Shown: positions 6,824 through 14,558 of the stretch, piece by piece | Layout: every line of letters starts with the position of its first letter | Position numbering within the stretch: position 1 is the stretch's first letter | NCBI GenBank assembly: GCA_036744635.1 | Contig: DAIOHQ010000071.1 | Coordinates: 1 to 19,703, forward strand | Origin: DAIOHQ01 sp036744635 | Lineage (GTDB): Bacteria; Planctomycetota; Phycisphaerae; Tepidisphaerales; Tepidisphaeraceae | Direction of reading: 5' to 3' | Length of the DNA stretch: 19,703 nucleotides | Notes under the pieces: model-generated | Told to the model about the DNA's origin: nothing | Database searches by the model: none | Seen by the model: the letters and a program-made list of their open reading frames with translations, nothing else | Made by a program: the position numbers and the translations under genes

Positions 6824-8944
6824 TCACTTCACCGGACTGACGGTGACAAATGCGATGCCAATCTGGCCTTCCTCGCAGAGGATGCCGACAGCACCGCCTT
6901 CCAGCGGATCTGCTTGGTCTTGCACGTTGAACAATGGCTGGCCATCCACGGCCGCCTGAATCTGTGTGCCGGTCATCTGAATGGATAGCTCGCAGCTCCT
7001 TTCACATTCCACGATGAACGGTTTGCGGCCCAGGATCGTGTCGCCGTCCAGCGCTTTGACCAACCGTGCTTCCTTCCCATCCAGCACGATTGCGTAATAG
7101 CGCTGCAGCCCCTGCACGCGAGCGGCCAGGCCGAATGACTTGGCCATGTGCGGCTTGATCTTCGCCGTCGCCCGGTAGTCGGTCCACTGGCGCGTGCCTT
7201 GTATCATCATCCCGCGTCCTTCGTTCTGGATCATCATAAACGCGCGCTCGGCGTCGATCCCCCACCAGATCGAGCTGCACGCATCCACCCATGCCCGCTG
7301 CCACATCGTCCCCCCGCCGGTCGGCTTGGTGAAGGTGACATCAGGGGCGCCGTCCCAGGTGAGATAGTCCAGATAGATTGACCCGTCCGCGCGGGATTCG
7401 CTGGAGATTTCCAAGCCAACGTCGATGATCGGATGGCCGCTGACAAGGGGAATTCTCCACGCCAGCGTCTCGGCCGCGGCTGGCTTCAGCATGACTTCCG
7501 GGCCGTAGATGCGCACCAGCACATCGCCCTCTCCATAGTGGCGAATATAAGGTTTGACCAGCACTGCGCGGGTATTGGCCTGATCGGCACAGACGGCCAG
7601 CCGAACGGTCTGCCCCGGATACAACTGCGGGCAGGCGAGAAGGGCATATCCGGCCATCTTCGCGTTTTCCGGCGTAAGGAAGCCCGCGCGGGCGGCACGG
7701 ACAAAGCGGCCGGGTGCGAGCTGGCGGAAGCGGATGGCAAGGCTGCGAGTCCCGCCGGCGCTATGGCCGACAGTGTTTTCAATGGTCGCGACCCCGCGGG
7801 TTTCCGGGCCGTCTTCAGTCACGAATCCCTGCACCGATCCGGGAAGCTCAAAATGATAGCGGGCGCCCTCCTTTGGCCGCAGCGGCTTTTCTCCCGCGAA
7901 GGCGCGGCCAATATTGGCGATTTCGATGGCCTCGCTCGCGGCGTCGGTAAAGGTGCGCCCGCCGTCGGCCGTGGGAAGATACATGCGGTCCGCCACCGGG
8001 CCGCGCCAATCCGGGCCGGCGTCAATCCCGGCCAGCCCGTTCTTGATCCCCATGATGCATCCGACATTGCCGCTGTTGCAGTCGGTGTCCCAGCCGCAGG
8101 TGTTGGTGATCATCAGCGATCTCTGGAAGTCGTCCTCCCCGTAGAGCAACCCAAGGATAATCAGCGCGTGGTTCGGCACCATGTGGCAGCCACCGCGGAA
8201 ATGCTGGTAGCCATAGCGTTCGGCGACTTTTTCCCGCGTCTTCTTCCAGTCCGGCTCGACCTCCCGCCAATTGCGGAGGTCAGCGATCAGGCGATAGATG
8301 GTGGATTCTTGCGGGATAAATTTGACCGCGATATCGAGCAGCCTGGAAATACTTGTTTCAACAAATGCTGTTGCCTCAATGGCCGCGATAACCTGGGCGC
8401 CATAAATGCCCTCGCCATCGTGCGACACGCTGGCGGCTTTGCCCGCCAGCGCCGCCGCCCGCTCCGGATCGCCCGGGGACACCATCGCCCAGCCGTCGAC
8501 GAAAATCTGCCCGCCGATCTGCTCGGCCACGCTTTTGCCGTTCATTTCCATTGAGCCGCTGCGCGGCGCGGCGATACCGTGCTTCAGCCGAAGATAGGCG
8601 GTGTGTTCGGTTGAGGTACCCATTCCGCCCCACCAGAGCACCGTGCGGTTTTCGATGAGATAGTTGAGCCACGTCTGCCCGATCTGAGCGGGCGTGATGT
8701 CGAGCCGATTGCCATAATCCGGCAATGCCCGCAGAAACGTGAAGGTGCCGGAAATGTCGTCATCGCTGACGATCAGAGGCTGGCCGCGCTGCTCGTGGAC
8801 GTAATAATTGATCGGCCCGAGTTTTTCGAGAATCGCGTCGTGAGTCCATCCTTCAAACGGCCGGCCAAGGTAGACGCCGATGATCTTGCCGAGAACGCCG
8901 GCATAGACGCGCTCTGCATAGTCCGCGGGCAATTTCGTTTTCAA
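6824..8944 (-). CDS. ADP-ribosylglycohydrolase-fold protein with C-terminal beta-sandwich region
   Basis: 706 residues. The start is TTG at 8942-8944, supported by AAGAGG six bases upstream; there is no in-frame Met before about residue 107, well past the first catalytic motif. Residues 8-370 match the ADP-ribosylglycohydrolase (DraG/ARH) fold: glycine-rich start (GVLGKIIGVYLGRPFEG), metal-binding SDDD (60-63), GGMGTSTEHTAY and the second metal site WDTDCNSG (285-292). The rest (about 390-706) looks like beta-strand-rich carbohydrate-binding or LamG-like modules, ending in a YYAIVLDGKEARLVK block typical of such sandwiches. No signal peptide. In planctomycetes this family often sits in sugar-use loci, so an N- or O-glycoside substrate is as likely as ADP-ribosylated protein. 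Between a PhyH-type oxygenase gene (upstream) and an SGNH hydrolase gene (16 bp downstream). Confidence 0.87.
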   Translation of the reverse strand: MKTKLPADYAERVYAGVLGKIIGVYLGRPFEGWTHDAILEKLGPINYYVHEQRGQPLIVSDDDISGTFTFLRALPDYGNRLDITPAQIGQTWLNYLIENRTVLWWGGMGTSTEHTAYLRLKHGIAAPRSGSMEMNGKSVAEQIGGQIFVDGWAMVSPGDPERAAALAGKAASVSHDGEGIYGAQVIAAIEATAFVETSISRLLDIAVKFIPQESTIYRLIADLRNWREVEPDWKKTREKVAERYGYQHFRGGCHMVPNHALIILGLLYGEDDFQRSLMITNTCGWDTDCNSGNVGCIMGIKNGLAGIDAGPDWRGPVADRMYLPTADGGRTFTDAASEAIEIANIGRAFAGEKPLRPKEGARYHFELPGSVQGFVTEDGPETRGVATIENTVGHSAGGTRSLAIRFRQLAPGRFVRAARAGFLTPENAKMAGYALLACPQLYPGQTVRLAVCADQANTRAVLVKPYIRHYGEGDVLVRIYGPEVMLKPAAAETLAWRIPLVSGHPIIDVGLEISSESRADGSIYLDYLTWDGAPDVTFTKPTGGGTMWQRAWVDACSSIWWGIDAERAFMMIQNEGRGMMIQGTRQWTDYRATAKIKPHMAKSFGLAARVQGLQRYYAIVLDGKEARLVKALDGDTILGRKPFIVECERSCELSIQMTGTQIQAAVDGQPLFNVQDQADPLEGGAVGILCEEGQIGIAFVTVSPVK

Positions 8945-8957
8945 TGCTCGCCTCTTA

Positions 8958-9007
8958 TAGGGTGCGCTCCGCGCACCTGTCGGTGATGGTGCGCGGAGCG
9001 CACCCTA
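8958..9007. repeat. Double-hairpin dispersed repeat B
   Basis: Two perfect 20-bp inverted arms (8958-8977 and 8988-9007) with a 10-base loop and TAGGGT / ACCCTA outer edges. Each arm is itself a palindrome (GGTGCGC-TCC-GCGCACC type). It fills most of the 86-bp gap between the dioxygenase and ADP-ribosylglycohydrolase-fold genes, and its inner edge lies one base from the Shine-Dalgarno site of the latter. Confidence 0.93.
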
Positions 9008-9030
9008 CGTGATGCCACGCAAGATTTGCC

Positions 9031-9825
9031 TCACACTGCCGCTGGCTCCAGACGTTTCCAGTGCCGGGTGCCAACTTCGACGATCGTGTCATCAGCCCAC
9101 GTTTCCAGGGGTATCGGCTTGCCGTGGCCTTTGCCGGTGAAGGGGATGTTGTTCATCGCGTTGTAGCAGCAGATCAGCGACCAGCGCGAATTGGGGCTCT
9201 TATTCGGATCCGAGCGGTGCAGCGTGTTGCAGTGGAAGAAAAGGGCCGTACCCGGTTCCATTTCGCAGTATACGGTTTCCAGACGGGCCACGGCGGCATT
9301 GACGCGTTCCATGTCGGCGCCGGCCTGCCCACCAGAGGCGCCGTGGTTGATGCGCCCCATCAGGTGCGAGCCGCGCAATACCTGCAGGCAGCCATTTTCC
9401 TTGCTGGCCCGGTCCACCGCGATCATGCAACTGATCATGTTGGGAAAGAGGCAGTTGTCGCCATACCAATAGCCATAATCCTGGTGCCATTCCCAAGCTC
9501 CCCCGACGAACGGCTCCTTTAGCATCATCTTGTGGTGCCAGTGATAGACCTCGTCGGCGAGAATCTGGCGAATCGGCTCGACGATGCGGCCGCTGTGGAC
9601 GATCGCGCTGTAAATGTCATCGCGCAGCTCCGAGCTTAAGTTGAGCTTGCTCTCGCCCCCCTGAGCGTCCTTCATCACCCATCCCCCCTCGGCCATCTCC
9701 TTGTCGGCCTTGGCGATGTCGATCAACAGCTTCATCTCCTCGGTATTGAAGAGCATCGGCGCGAAAAGATACCCATCGCGGTTGAAATCATTGAGCTGCT
9801 GCGGCGTCCACTGATGACCGGCCAT
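9031..9825 (-). CDS. Phytanoyl-CoA dioxygenase (PhyH) family Fe(II)/2-oxoglutarate oxygenase
   Basis: 264 residues from ATG at 9823-9825, chosen over upstream in-frame starts because AGGAG lies seven bases before it and the family N-terminus (DFNRDGYLFAP) follows. The double-stranded beta-helix motif is complete: WEWHQDYGYWY (His114, Asp116), the distal His203 in TLHRSDPN, and Arg214 in NSRW for 2-oxoglutarate. The enzyme would hydroxylate a small molecule using O2, Fe(II) and 2-oxoglutarate; the substrate is not visible. Likely cytoplasmic. It is the first gene of the minus-strand cluster with the ADP-ribosylglycohydrolase-fold and SGNH hydrolase genes, which suggests shared catabolism of a modified sugar or glycoside (inference). 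Confidence 0.92.
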   Translation of the reverse strand: MAGHQWTPQQLNDFNRDGYLFAPMLFNTEEMKLLIDIAKADKEMAEGGWVMKDAQGGESKLNLSSELRDDIYSAIVHSGRIVEPIRQILADEVYHWHHKMMLKEPFVGGAWEWHQDYGYWYGDNCLFPNMISCMIAVDRASKENGCLQVLRGSHLMGRINHGASGGQAGADMERVNAAVARLETVYCEMEPGTALFFHCNTLHRSDPNKSPNSRWSLICCYNAMNNIPFTGKGHGKPIPLETWADDTIVEVGTRHWKRLEPAAV

Positions 9826-10121
9826 GAAAATTCTCCTGAAAAAGCACTCGGCGAAAGCGGCGATTCTAGCAAGAACCATGGCCAAAGAAAGACATGGACG
9901 GTGCCGCGCCGCTGTTTCCACGTCCGATAATAACCGCCGTCCAATAATACCTGTCTTAGCGAAAGGCGAAAAATCGAACCCCCTCAAGTTGCCTAAACTC
10001 CGCGCCGATGGTTAAATGGATAAGATAGATAAGCAGGCTAAGGGATGACTCCTGTAGGTATTCCGCCGGGATTAACATCGGCGTAACAGGAAATTCCAAT
10101 GCCGTAACCCGAGGTTCGACC
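9826..10121. other. Divergent intergenic region with no gene
   Basis: Separates the minus-strand dioxygenase cluster from the plus-strand signalling cluster and must hold promoters for both. No ORF with coding character, tRNA or riboswitch was recognised. A weak sigma70-like candidate on the plus strand is given separately. Confidence 0.5.
9989..10017 (+). promoter_or_regulatory. Weak candidate promoter for the HTH-receiver gene
   Basis: TTGCCT at 9989-9994 and TTAAAT at 10012-10017 are 17 bases apart, giving four of six matches to each sigma70 hexamer. The start point would be near 10024, leaving a leader of about 100 bases. An AT-rich run (GATAAGATAGATAAG) follows. Consensus-level guess only. 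Confidence 0.2.
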
Positions 10122-10685
10122 ATGAAGAGTGTATTCACGACCGGCGAGGCCGCGGACGTTTGTAAGGTTTCGCAGCAAACCATCATTCGCTGCTTCGACA
10201 GTGGAAGGCTCAAGGGCTTTCGCGTGCCGGGGAGCCGCTTTCGGCGGATTCCGCGCGAGGCGTTGATCGCGTTCATGAAGGACAACGGGATTCCGCCGGA
10301 TGCACTGGACAGCGGCAAACGCAAGATTCTGGTGGTGGATGACGACCCGGAGATCGTGGAACTGTTTGTGGACGTGCTGGAGCGGGATGGCCGATTTGAA
10401 GTGAAGACGGCCAGCTCCGGCTACGACGCCGGCGTGCTCACGCAGGAATTCATGCCGGACCTGGTGATTCTGGATTACATGCTGCCGGACATCAACGGCA
10501 ACGTGGTCTGCCAGACCATCCGCCGCAACCCGAATTTTGGGCACATCAAGATCATCATCGTCTCCGGCGTGGTGAACCAGGATGAGATCAACGATCTGCT
10601 CAAGAGCGGAGCGGATGATTTCGTGAAAAAGCCGTTCAATATTGAGAAGTTGATTGAGCGGGTGGGTGAGCTTCTCACGGTTTGA
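10122..10685 (+). CDS. Excisionase/MerR-type HTH fused to a response-regulator receiver domain
   Basis: 187 residues; ATG at 10122 with GAGG seven bases upstream. Residues 3-55 are a winged-HTH of the excisionase/MerR-like class (TTGEAADVCKVSQQTIIRCF, then the wing GFRVPGSRFRRIP). Residues 66-187 are a CheY-like receiver: acidic pocket Asp73-Asp75, phospho-acceptor Asp118 (LVILDYMLPD), Ser148 and Lys170 (DDFVKKPF). The DNA-binding part is N-terminal, the reverse of the OmpR/NarL order. Probably a cytoplasmic transcription regulator switched by phosphorylation. The kinase gene starts 85 bp downstream, making it the likely phosphodonor. The gap is filled by a heptamer-based inverted repeat. The targets are unknown; the divergent dioxygenase cluster is one candidate. 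Confidence 0.9.
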   Translation: MKSVFTTGEAADVCKVSQQTIIRCFDSGRLKGFRVPGSRFRRIPREALIAFMKDNGIPPDALDSGKRKILVVDDDPEIVELFVDVLERDGRFEVKTASSGYDAGVLTQEFMPDLVILDYMLPDINGNVVCQTIRRNPNFGHIKIIIVSGVVNQDEINDLLKSGADDFVKKPFNIEKLIERVGELLTV

Positions 10686-10690
10686 AAATC

Positions 10691-10769
10691 GTCCGTTGTC
10701 CGTTGTCCGTTGTCCGTTGCGTGCGGTAACGAGATCAATGCAACGGACAACGGACTACGGACAACGGAC
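10691..10769. repeat. 30-bp inverted repeat built of TCCGTTG heptamers
   Basis: The left arm (10691-10720) is four tandem TCCGTTG units. The right arm (10740-10769) is the inverted counterpart with one mismatch in 30. The loop is 19 bases. The right arm ends one base before the ATG of the kinase gene, replacing any Shine-Dalgarno site. On RNA this would be a very stable hairpin next to the start codon. Confidence 0.93.
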
Positions 10770-10770
10770 T

Positions 10771-13056
10771 ATGTCTTCCCCCGCTGACAATCTTCGCGAG
10801 AAGCGCGTTGAGCTGATATTGCAGCAGCTTGACGAGCTTCCGACGTTGCCTGCGATCGCGCTGCGCGTGTTGGAGGCGACGTCGAGCGATGACTCGTCGG
10901 CGGCGGAGGTGGTGACGCTGATTTCGACCGATGCCGCGCTGACAGCGCGGATTCTGCAGCTTGTGCGCCGCGCTGATCTCGGCGTGCGCGGGGAAGTAAA
11001 CAGCGTTGAGCGGGCGGTGGTGCTGCTGGGATTCGAGGCGGTGCGGGGGGCGGTTCTGGCACTGTCGGTCTTTCAGACACTCCAATCGAGCCCGGCGGCC
11101 AGCGCTCAATTCCAACGGGAACAATTCTGGAAACATTCCATCGCGGTTGCGTGCTGCACGGAGCTGCTGGCGGAGATTCCGGCGGCGGCGGGCGCGCAGG
11201 CGATCAATCCTTCCGAGGCGTTCGTCTGCGGCCTCCTGCACGACCTGGGAAAGATCGCCTTCGCGGCGGTCTTGCCCAAGAGCTTTGACCGGGTGGTCGA
11301 GGCGGCCGACTTGCTGCGCGGCGACATCGCCGATCTGGAGCGCAGCGTCATCGGTCTGGACCACATGGTGGTGGGCAAGCGGCTGGCCGAGCGCTGGCAG
11401 CTTCCGCTGTCGATTCGAGAGGTGACGTGGCTGCACGGGCAGAATCCCGCCGCCCTGCCGTCGAACGTGAAGCATGCCCGGCTGGTGAACCTGGTGACGC
11501 TGGCCGATGCGATCGTGCGCGAGCAGCATCTTGGCTACAGCGGGAACTACAGCTTTCCGATTGCCAACAACCTGCTGCTGCAGGCGGGAGGGGTGTCGGC
11601 AGAGGAGGTTGAGCAGGTGCGCGGACGGCTGGTCGAGGAGATCGAGCCGCGGGCACAGGCGCTTGGTCTCGGCGAGACATCAACCAGCGAGCTGTATCAA
11701 CAGGCGCTGACCTCGGCGAACAAAGAGCTGGGCCGGGTGACCAACCAGCTCGCGGCGAAGAATCGCAAACTGGCGGTGCGGTCGAAATATTTTGACGCCC
11801 TGAGCGGATTTCAGGCCGAACTTCGGCCGGAGGCGCCGCCACAGGCGGTGCTGCAGGCGATTGGCCAGACGGCGGTCGGCGCGCTGGATGTAAGATGCGC
11901 CGCGGCATTCTCGTTGATGCCCGGGCAAAATTTCGCCGAGGCGCTGCTGTTCGATGAGTCCGGGGAGATTTTTGAAACAACGCTGATCGATTGTGCCCAG
12001 CGCCCGGAGGCATCGCCAACCGGCGACGGGCCGGTGCTGCGTGCGGGAAATGAGATGGAATGGCTGGTGGCGGCGATCTCGCCGCGGCTGGCCAACGGCG
12101 AGCGCTTCTGGATTTGCCTGGAAGCCGATGGCATGTGCATCGGCGGCGTGGTGTGGGGCGCGCACCGCGGCGAGGCCGAGCGTCTGTCAGCGCAGGTCCG
12201 GGAGCTCAGCGCCATCGCGGCCGGATGGTCGCTAGCGCTGCGGGCGGCGCAGATTCGCGAAGAATCGCGCACCCTGGCCGAGCAGCTTGCCGAGGCCAAC
12301 CGCCAGCTTCAGGGCGCCCAAGCCGAGCTGACCCGCAGCCGCTGCATCGCGTCTGTCGGCGAGATGGCCGCGGGGGCAGCGCACGAAATGAACAACCCGC
12401 TGGCGATCATCAGCGGCCGATCACAACTGCTATCCTCACAATTATCTGACCCCAAGCAAAAGCACGCGGCCAGCCTGATTCACGATCAGTCGCACCGGAT
12501 CAGCGAGATCATTACCGAGCTGATGGAATTCGCCAAGCCTTCGCCTCCCAAGCCGTGCGACGCCGATCTGGCCGAGCTGATCGACCGCGCGTTGTACGAA
12601 GCCAAGACCCAGGATGATCCGGCCGATAGGACCATTGAAGTGACGATGGGCGACGTGCCCTATGTGCGCGTCGATCCGGATCAGCTTGTGGCGGCGCTGG
12701 TCGAGATGATCGGCAACGCCATTCAGGCGACGGATGAGCAGCGCGGGCACATTGCGATCCACGCGGCGTTTGAGGCGGTGTCGAACCGGGCGCTGGTGAC
12801 GATCGCGGATAACGGCTGCGGAATGGATGACGAAACGGTACGGCGGGCGTTCGATCCGTTTTTCAGTTGTCGCCCGGCCGGCCGAAGGCGCGGAATGGGA
12901 CTGGCCAAGGGACTGCGCTGGATCGAAGCAGTCGGCGGCGCAGTGCGGCTGGAAAGCAAACCAGGGCAGGGAGCGCGGATGCTGGTGATGCTGCCAGTTG
13001 CGGCCGCGGAAAGCCAGGGAGTAGCGACATCGGAGAGTCGCAAGGCGGCGACGTGA
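10771..13056 (+). CDS. HDOD domain-containing sensor histidine kinase
   Basis: 761 residues from ATG at 10771; an in-frame ATG at 10738 would translate the repeat (MQRTTDYGQRT) and is less likely. Residues 10-270 are an HDOD domain (LPTLPAIALRVLE at the start, GLLHDLGKIAF with His156-Asp157, VNLVTLADAIV). Residues about 290-330 are coiled coil, about 330-495 a GAF-like region, and 500-530 a second coiled coil. The kinase core has the H-box GAAHEMNNPLA (His538), N-box Asn649 (EMIGNAIQATD), G1 DNGCGMD (Asp680) and G2 RGMGLAK (about 707-713). No membrane segments, so a cytoplasmic sensor. HDOD domains are usually signalling modules without phosphohydrolase activity. Flanked by two receiver proteins that are its likely partners. 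The C-terminal LPVAAAE is repeated after the stop (13120-13140). Confidence 0.93.
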   Translation: MSSPADNLREKRVELILQQLDELPTLPAIALRVLEATSSDDSSAAEVVTLISTDAALTARILQLVRRADLGVRGEVNSVERAVVLLGFEAVRGAVLALSVFQTLQSSPAASAQFQREQFWKHSIAVACCTELLAEIPAAAGAQAINPSEAFVCGLLHDLGKIAFAAVLPKSFDRVVEAADLLRGDIADLERSVIGLDHMVVGKRLAERWQLPLSIREVTWLHGQNPAALPSNVKHARLVNLVTLADAIVREQHLGYSGNYSFPIANNLLLQAGGVSAEEVEQVRGRLVEEIEPRAQALGLGETSTSELYQQALTSANKELGRVTNQLAAKNRKLAVRSKYFDALSGFQAELRPEAPPQAVLQAIGQTAVGALDVRCAAAFSLMPGQNFAEALLFDESGEIFETTLIDCAQRPEASPTGDGPVLRAGNEMEWLVAAISPRLANGERFWICLEADGMCIGGVVWGAHRGEAERLSAQVRELSAIAAGWSLALRAAQIREESRTLAEQLAEANRQLQGAQAELTRSRCIASVGEMAAGAAHEMNNPLAIISGRSQLLSSQLSDPKQKHAASLIHDQSHRISEIITELMEFAKPSPPKPCDADLAELIDRALYEAKTQDDPADRTIEVTMGDVPYVRVDPDQLVAALVEMIGNAIQATDEQRGHIAIHAAFEAVSNRALVTIADNGCGMDDETVRRAFDPFFSCRPAGRRRGMGLAKGLRWIEAVGGAVRLESKPGQGARMLVMLPVAAAESQGVATSESRKAAT

Positions 13057-13061
13057 GCTCC

Positions 13062-13115
13062 GTAGGGTCCGCTTCAGCGGACGGGATGGATTGCGTCCGC
13101 TGAAGCGGACCCTAC
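13062..13115. repeat. Double-hairpin dispersed repeat C
   Basis: Two perfect 21-bp inverted arms (13062-13082 and 13095-13115) with a 12-base loop and GTAGGGT / ACCCTAC edges. The arm sequence is nearly identical to repeat A, 11 kb away. It begins five bases after the kinase stop codon. Confidence 0.95.
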
Positions 13116-13119
13116 CGAG

Positions 13120-13161
13120 TTGCCGGTTGCGGCGGCGGAGATTCGCACCGCGGCGAGATGA
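13120..13161 (+). pseudogene. Possible duplicated 3' end of a histidine kinase gene
   Basis: In the same frame as the kinase but after its stop, this stretch encodes LPVAAAEIRTAAR followed by TGA. The kinase ends LPVAAAESQGVATSESRKAAT. The first seven residues are identical, and the DNA of that stretch (12991-13011 against 13120-13140) matches 17 of 21, with all four differences synonymous. Repeat C lies between the two copies. Either a remnant of a duplicated kinase tail or the original tail displaced by the repeat; chance similarity is not excluded. Confidence 0.35.
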
Positions 13162-13202
13162 GATTTTTTGGAGCGGCAGGCACGGATGTCTTCCCACCCA
13201 CA

Positions 13203-13219
13203 CGCCCGATTGTCGGGCG
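13203..13219. terminator. Small perfect hairpin, weak terminator candidate
   Basis: CGCCCGA-TTG-TCGGGCG, a 7-bp perfect stem with a 3-base loop followed by GCTTTGG. The T-run is short, so intrinsic termination of the kinase transcript is doubtful; it may instead be another repeat of the palindromic class. Confidence 0.35.
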
Positions 13220-13391
13220 GCTTTGGCGCGGTCCGGAGCACGGATCGCGCAAAAAATTCCCGCGGATGGAACCGCCACAAAAATTCATGCCGATGCGACT
13301 GGAATAGTCCGCGGCTGCAGGACGATGAAGTACCAACGCGGTTCATGGAACAGCGGCCGCCGCATTCATGCTCCGATAAATCGAGGGAACT

Positions 13392-14558
13392 ATGGCTCCG
13401 AAGACGATCATCCCCGCTCCAATGACCACGCATCGCCCCCGCGTGCTGGTGGTCGACGACGAGCCAATGCTGATCGAGATGGTGGGCGACCTGGTAGGGC
13501 GCAACATCAGTTGCAATCTGATCAGCGCCGCCAACATTCACGAAGCCCGGCACATTCTCGAAACCCAGCCGATCGAGCTGCTGGTGACCGATGTCAACCT
13601 GCCGGACGGCGATGGGATGTCGCTGCTGCCGACGCTGCGCCGGCAATCTCCCAATGCCAGCGCAATTGTCATTACCGGTTCGCCAACCGTCGACGGCGCG
13701 ATTAACGCCCTGCGGCACGGGGCGCTGGATTTCATGCCCAAGCCGTTCACGGCCGAAAACCTCGTCGATCGTGTGCGCAAGGCGCTGGAGCGGCAGGAGA
13801 AAATTGCCCGCAACGACAAGCGGATGACCCGCCTGCGCGACGCCGTGAAGCGCCTCAACGAAGCGCGCAAGGTCGTCAGCAAGAAGGTGGACATCCTCTG
13901 CAACGATCTGATCACCGCCTATGGCGAGCTTTCCAAGCAGCTTGATTCGGTGCGCACGCAGGAGGGATTCCGCAAATACCTTTCCCAGGCGAAGGACCTC
14001 GAACAGCTTCTGTGTCACACGATGGACTGGATGCTGCGGCAGTTGGGGTATTCCAACGTGGCGATCTGGCTGGCCGCGGAGGATGCCGAATTCCAGCTTG
14101 GCGCGTACATGAAATACACCATCGCCGGCGAAGAGGATCTCACCAACGCGATGAAGGGCGGGATCATCCCGCTGGCCATCCGCGACGGCGCGGTCCACCT
14201 GGGCACCGAGCAGGTGCAGCAGCAGCTCACGGCGCCGGAACTCGATTACCTGGCCGATCAGGAAATGCTGGCGGTGAACTGCACGTACTTGGGCGAGTCG
14301 CTGGCGGTGGTGGTGCTGTTTCGCGACCACAACACGCCGTTCACGGACGAAGATTTCGCAATGCTCAAGAGCATCAGCCCGATCTTCGCGGTGGCGCTGG
14401 CCGAGATCGTGCGCACGACGCAGAAGTATGAGACCGATGAAAACCCGTTCTATGACGGGGCCGGCGGCGACGGCGGCGGCCTGGCGGATCGGGATGAGGA
14501 TGGCGATCGCCGCGACGTGGCAGACTGGTGGAAGCGCGGGGAACAGCCGCCATTTTAG
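13392..14558 (+). CDS. Response regulator with receiver, coiled-coil and GAF domains
   Basis: 388 residues; ATG at 13392 with GAGG five bases upstream. Residues 16-135 are a receiver domain: Asp22-Asp23 (LVVDDEP), phospho-acceptor Asp67 (LVTDVNLPDGDG), Thr95 and Lys117 (FMPKPF). A charged helix (about 135-190) links to a GAF domain (about 205-360). The C-terminus is a Gly/Asp-rich tail (GAGGDGGGLADRDEDGD). No DNA-binding or enzymatic output domain is seen, so it may act by protein contact or ligand sensing. Third gene of the signalling cluster; the HDOD-kinase 335 bp upstream is the likely partner. Its TAG stop (14556-14558) overlaps the stop of the truncated PfkB gene on the other strand. 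Confidence 0.9.
   Translation: MAPKTIIPAPMTTHRPRVLVVDDEPMLIEMVGDLVGRNISCNLISAANIHEARHILETQPIELLVTDVNLPDGDGMSLLPTLRRQSPNASAIVITGSPTVDGAINALRHGALDFMPKPFTAENLVDRVRKALERQEKIARNDKRMTRLRDAVKRLNEARKVVSKKVDILCNDLITAYGELSKQLDSVRTQEGFRKYLSQAKDLEQLLCHTMDWMLRQLGYSNVAIWLAAEDAEFQLGAYMKYTIAGEEDLTNAMKGGIIPLAIRDGAVHLGTEQVQQQLTAPELDYLADQEMLAVNCTYLGESLAVVVLFRDHNTPFTDEDFAMLKSISPIFAVALAEIVRTTQKYETDENPFYDGAGGDGGGLADRDEDGDRRDVADWWKRGEQPPF

Larger units (their letters stand above)
13057..13391. other. Repeat-rich gap between the kinase and receiver-GAF genes
   Basis: 335 bases without a supported gene. Contents in order: double-hairpin element C (13062-13115); a stretch that repeats the kinase C-terminal LPVAAAE and runs in the kinase frame to a TGA (13120-13161); a T-run (13164-13169); a segment whose minus-strand text GTGGGAAGACATCC resembles the hairpin text at 6033-6055; a 7-bp perfect hairpin (13203-13219); and the leader of the receiver-GAF gene. 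Confidence 0.6.

Noticed and set aside
7433..8554. Plus-strand frame of 373 codons
   Set aside because: Antisense to the ADP-ribosylglycohydrolase-fold gene, which carries intact metal-binding motifs.
10090..10121. tRNA T-arm-like text GAGGTTCGACC before the HTH-receiver gene
   Set aside because: No matching acceptor, anticodon or D arms around it; GAGG serves as the ribosome site.
10691..10769. CRISPR-like array
   Set aside because: The heptamers are tandem without spacers and form two inverted blocks; there are no cas genes.
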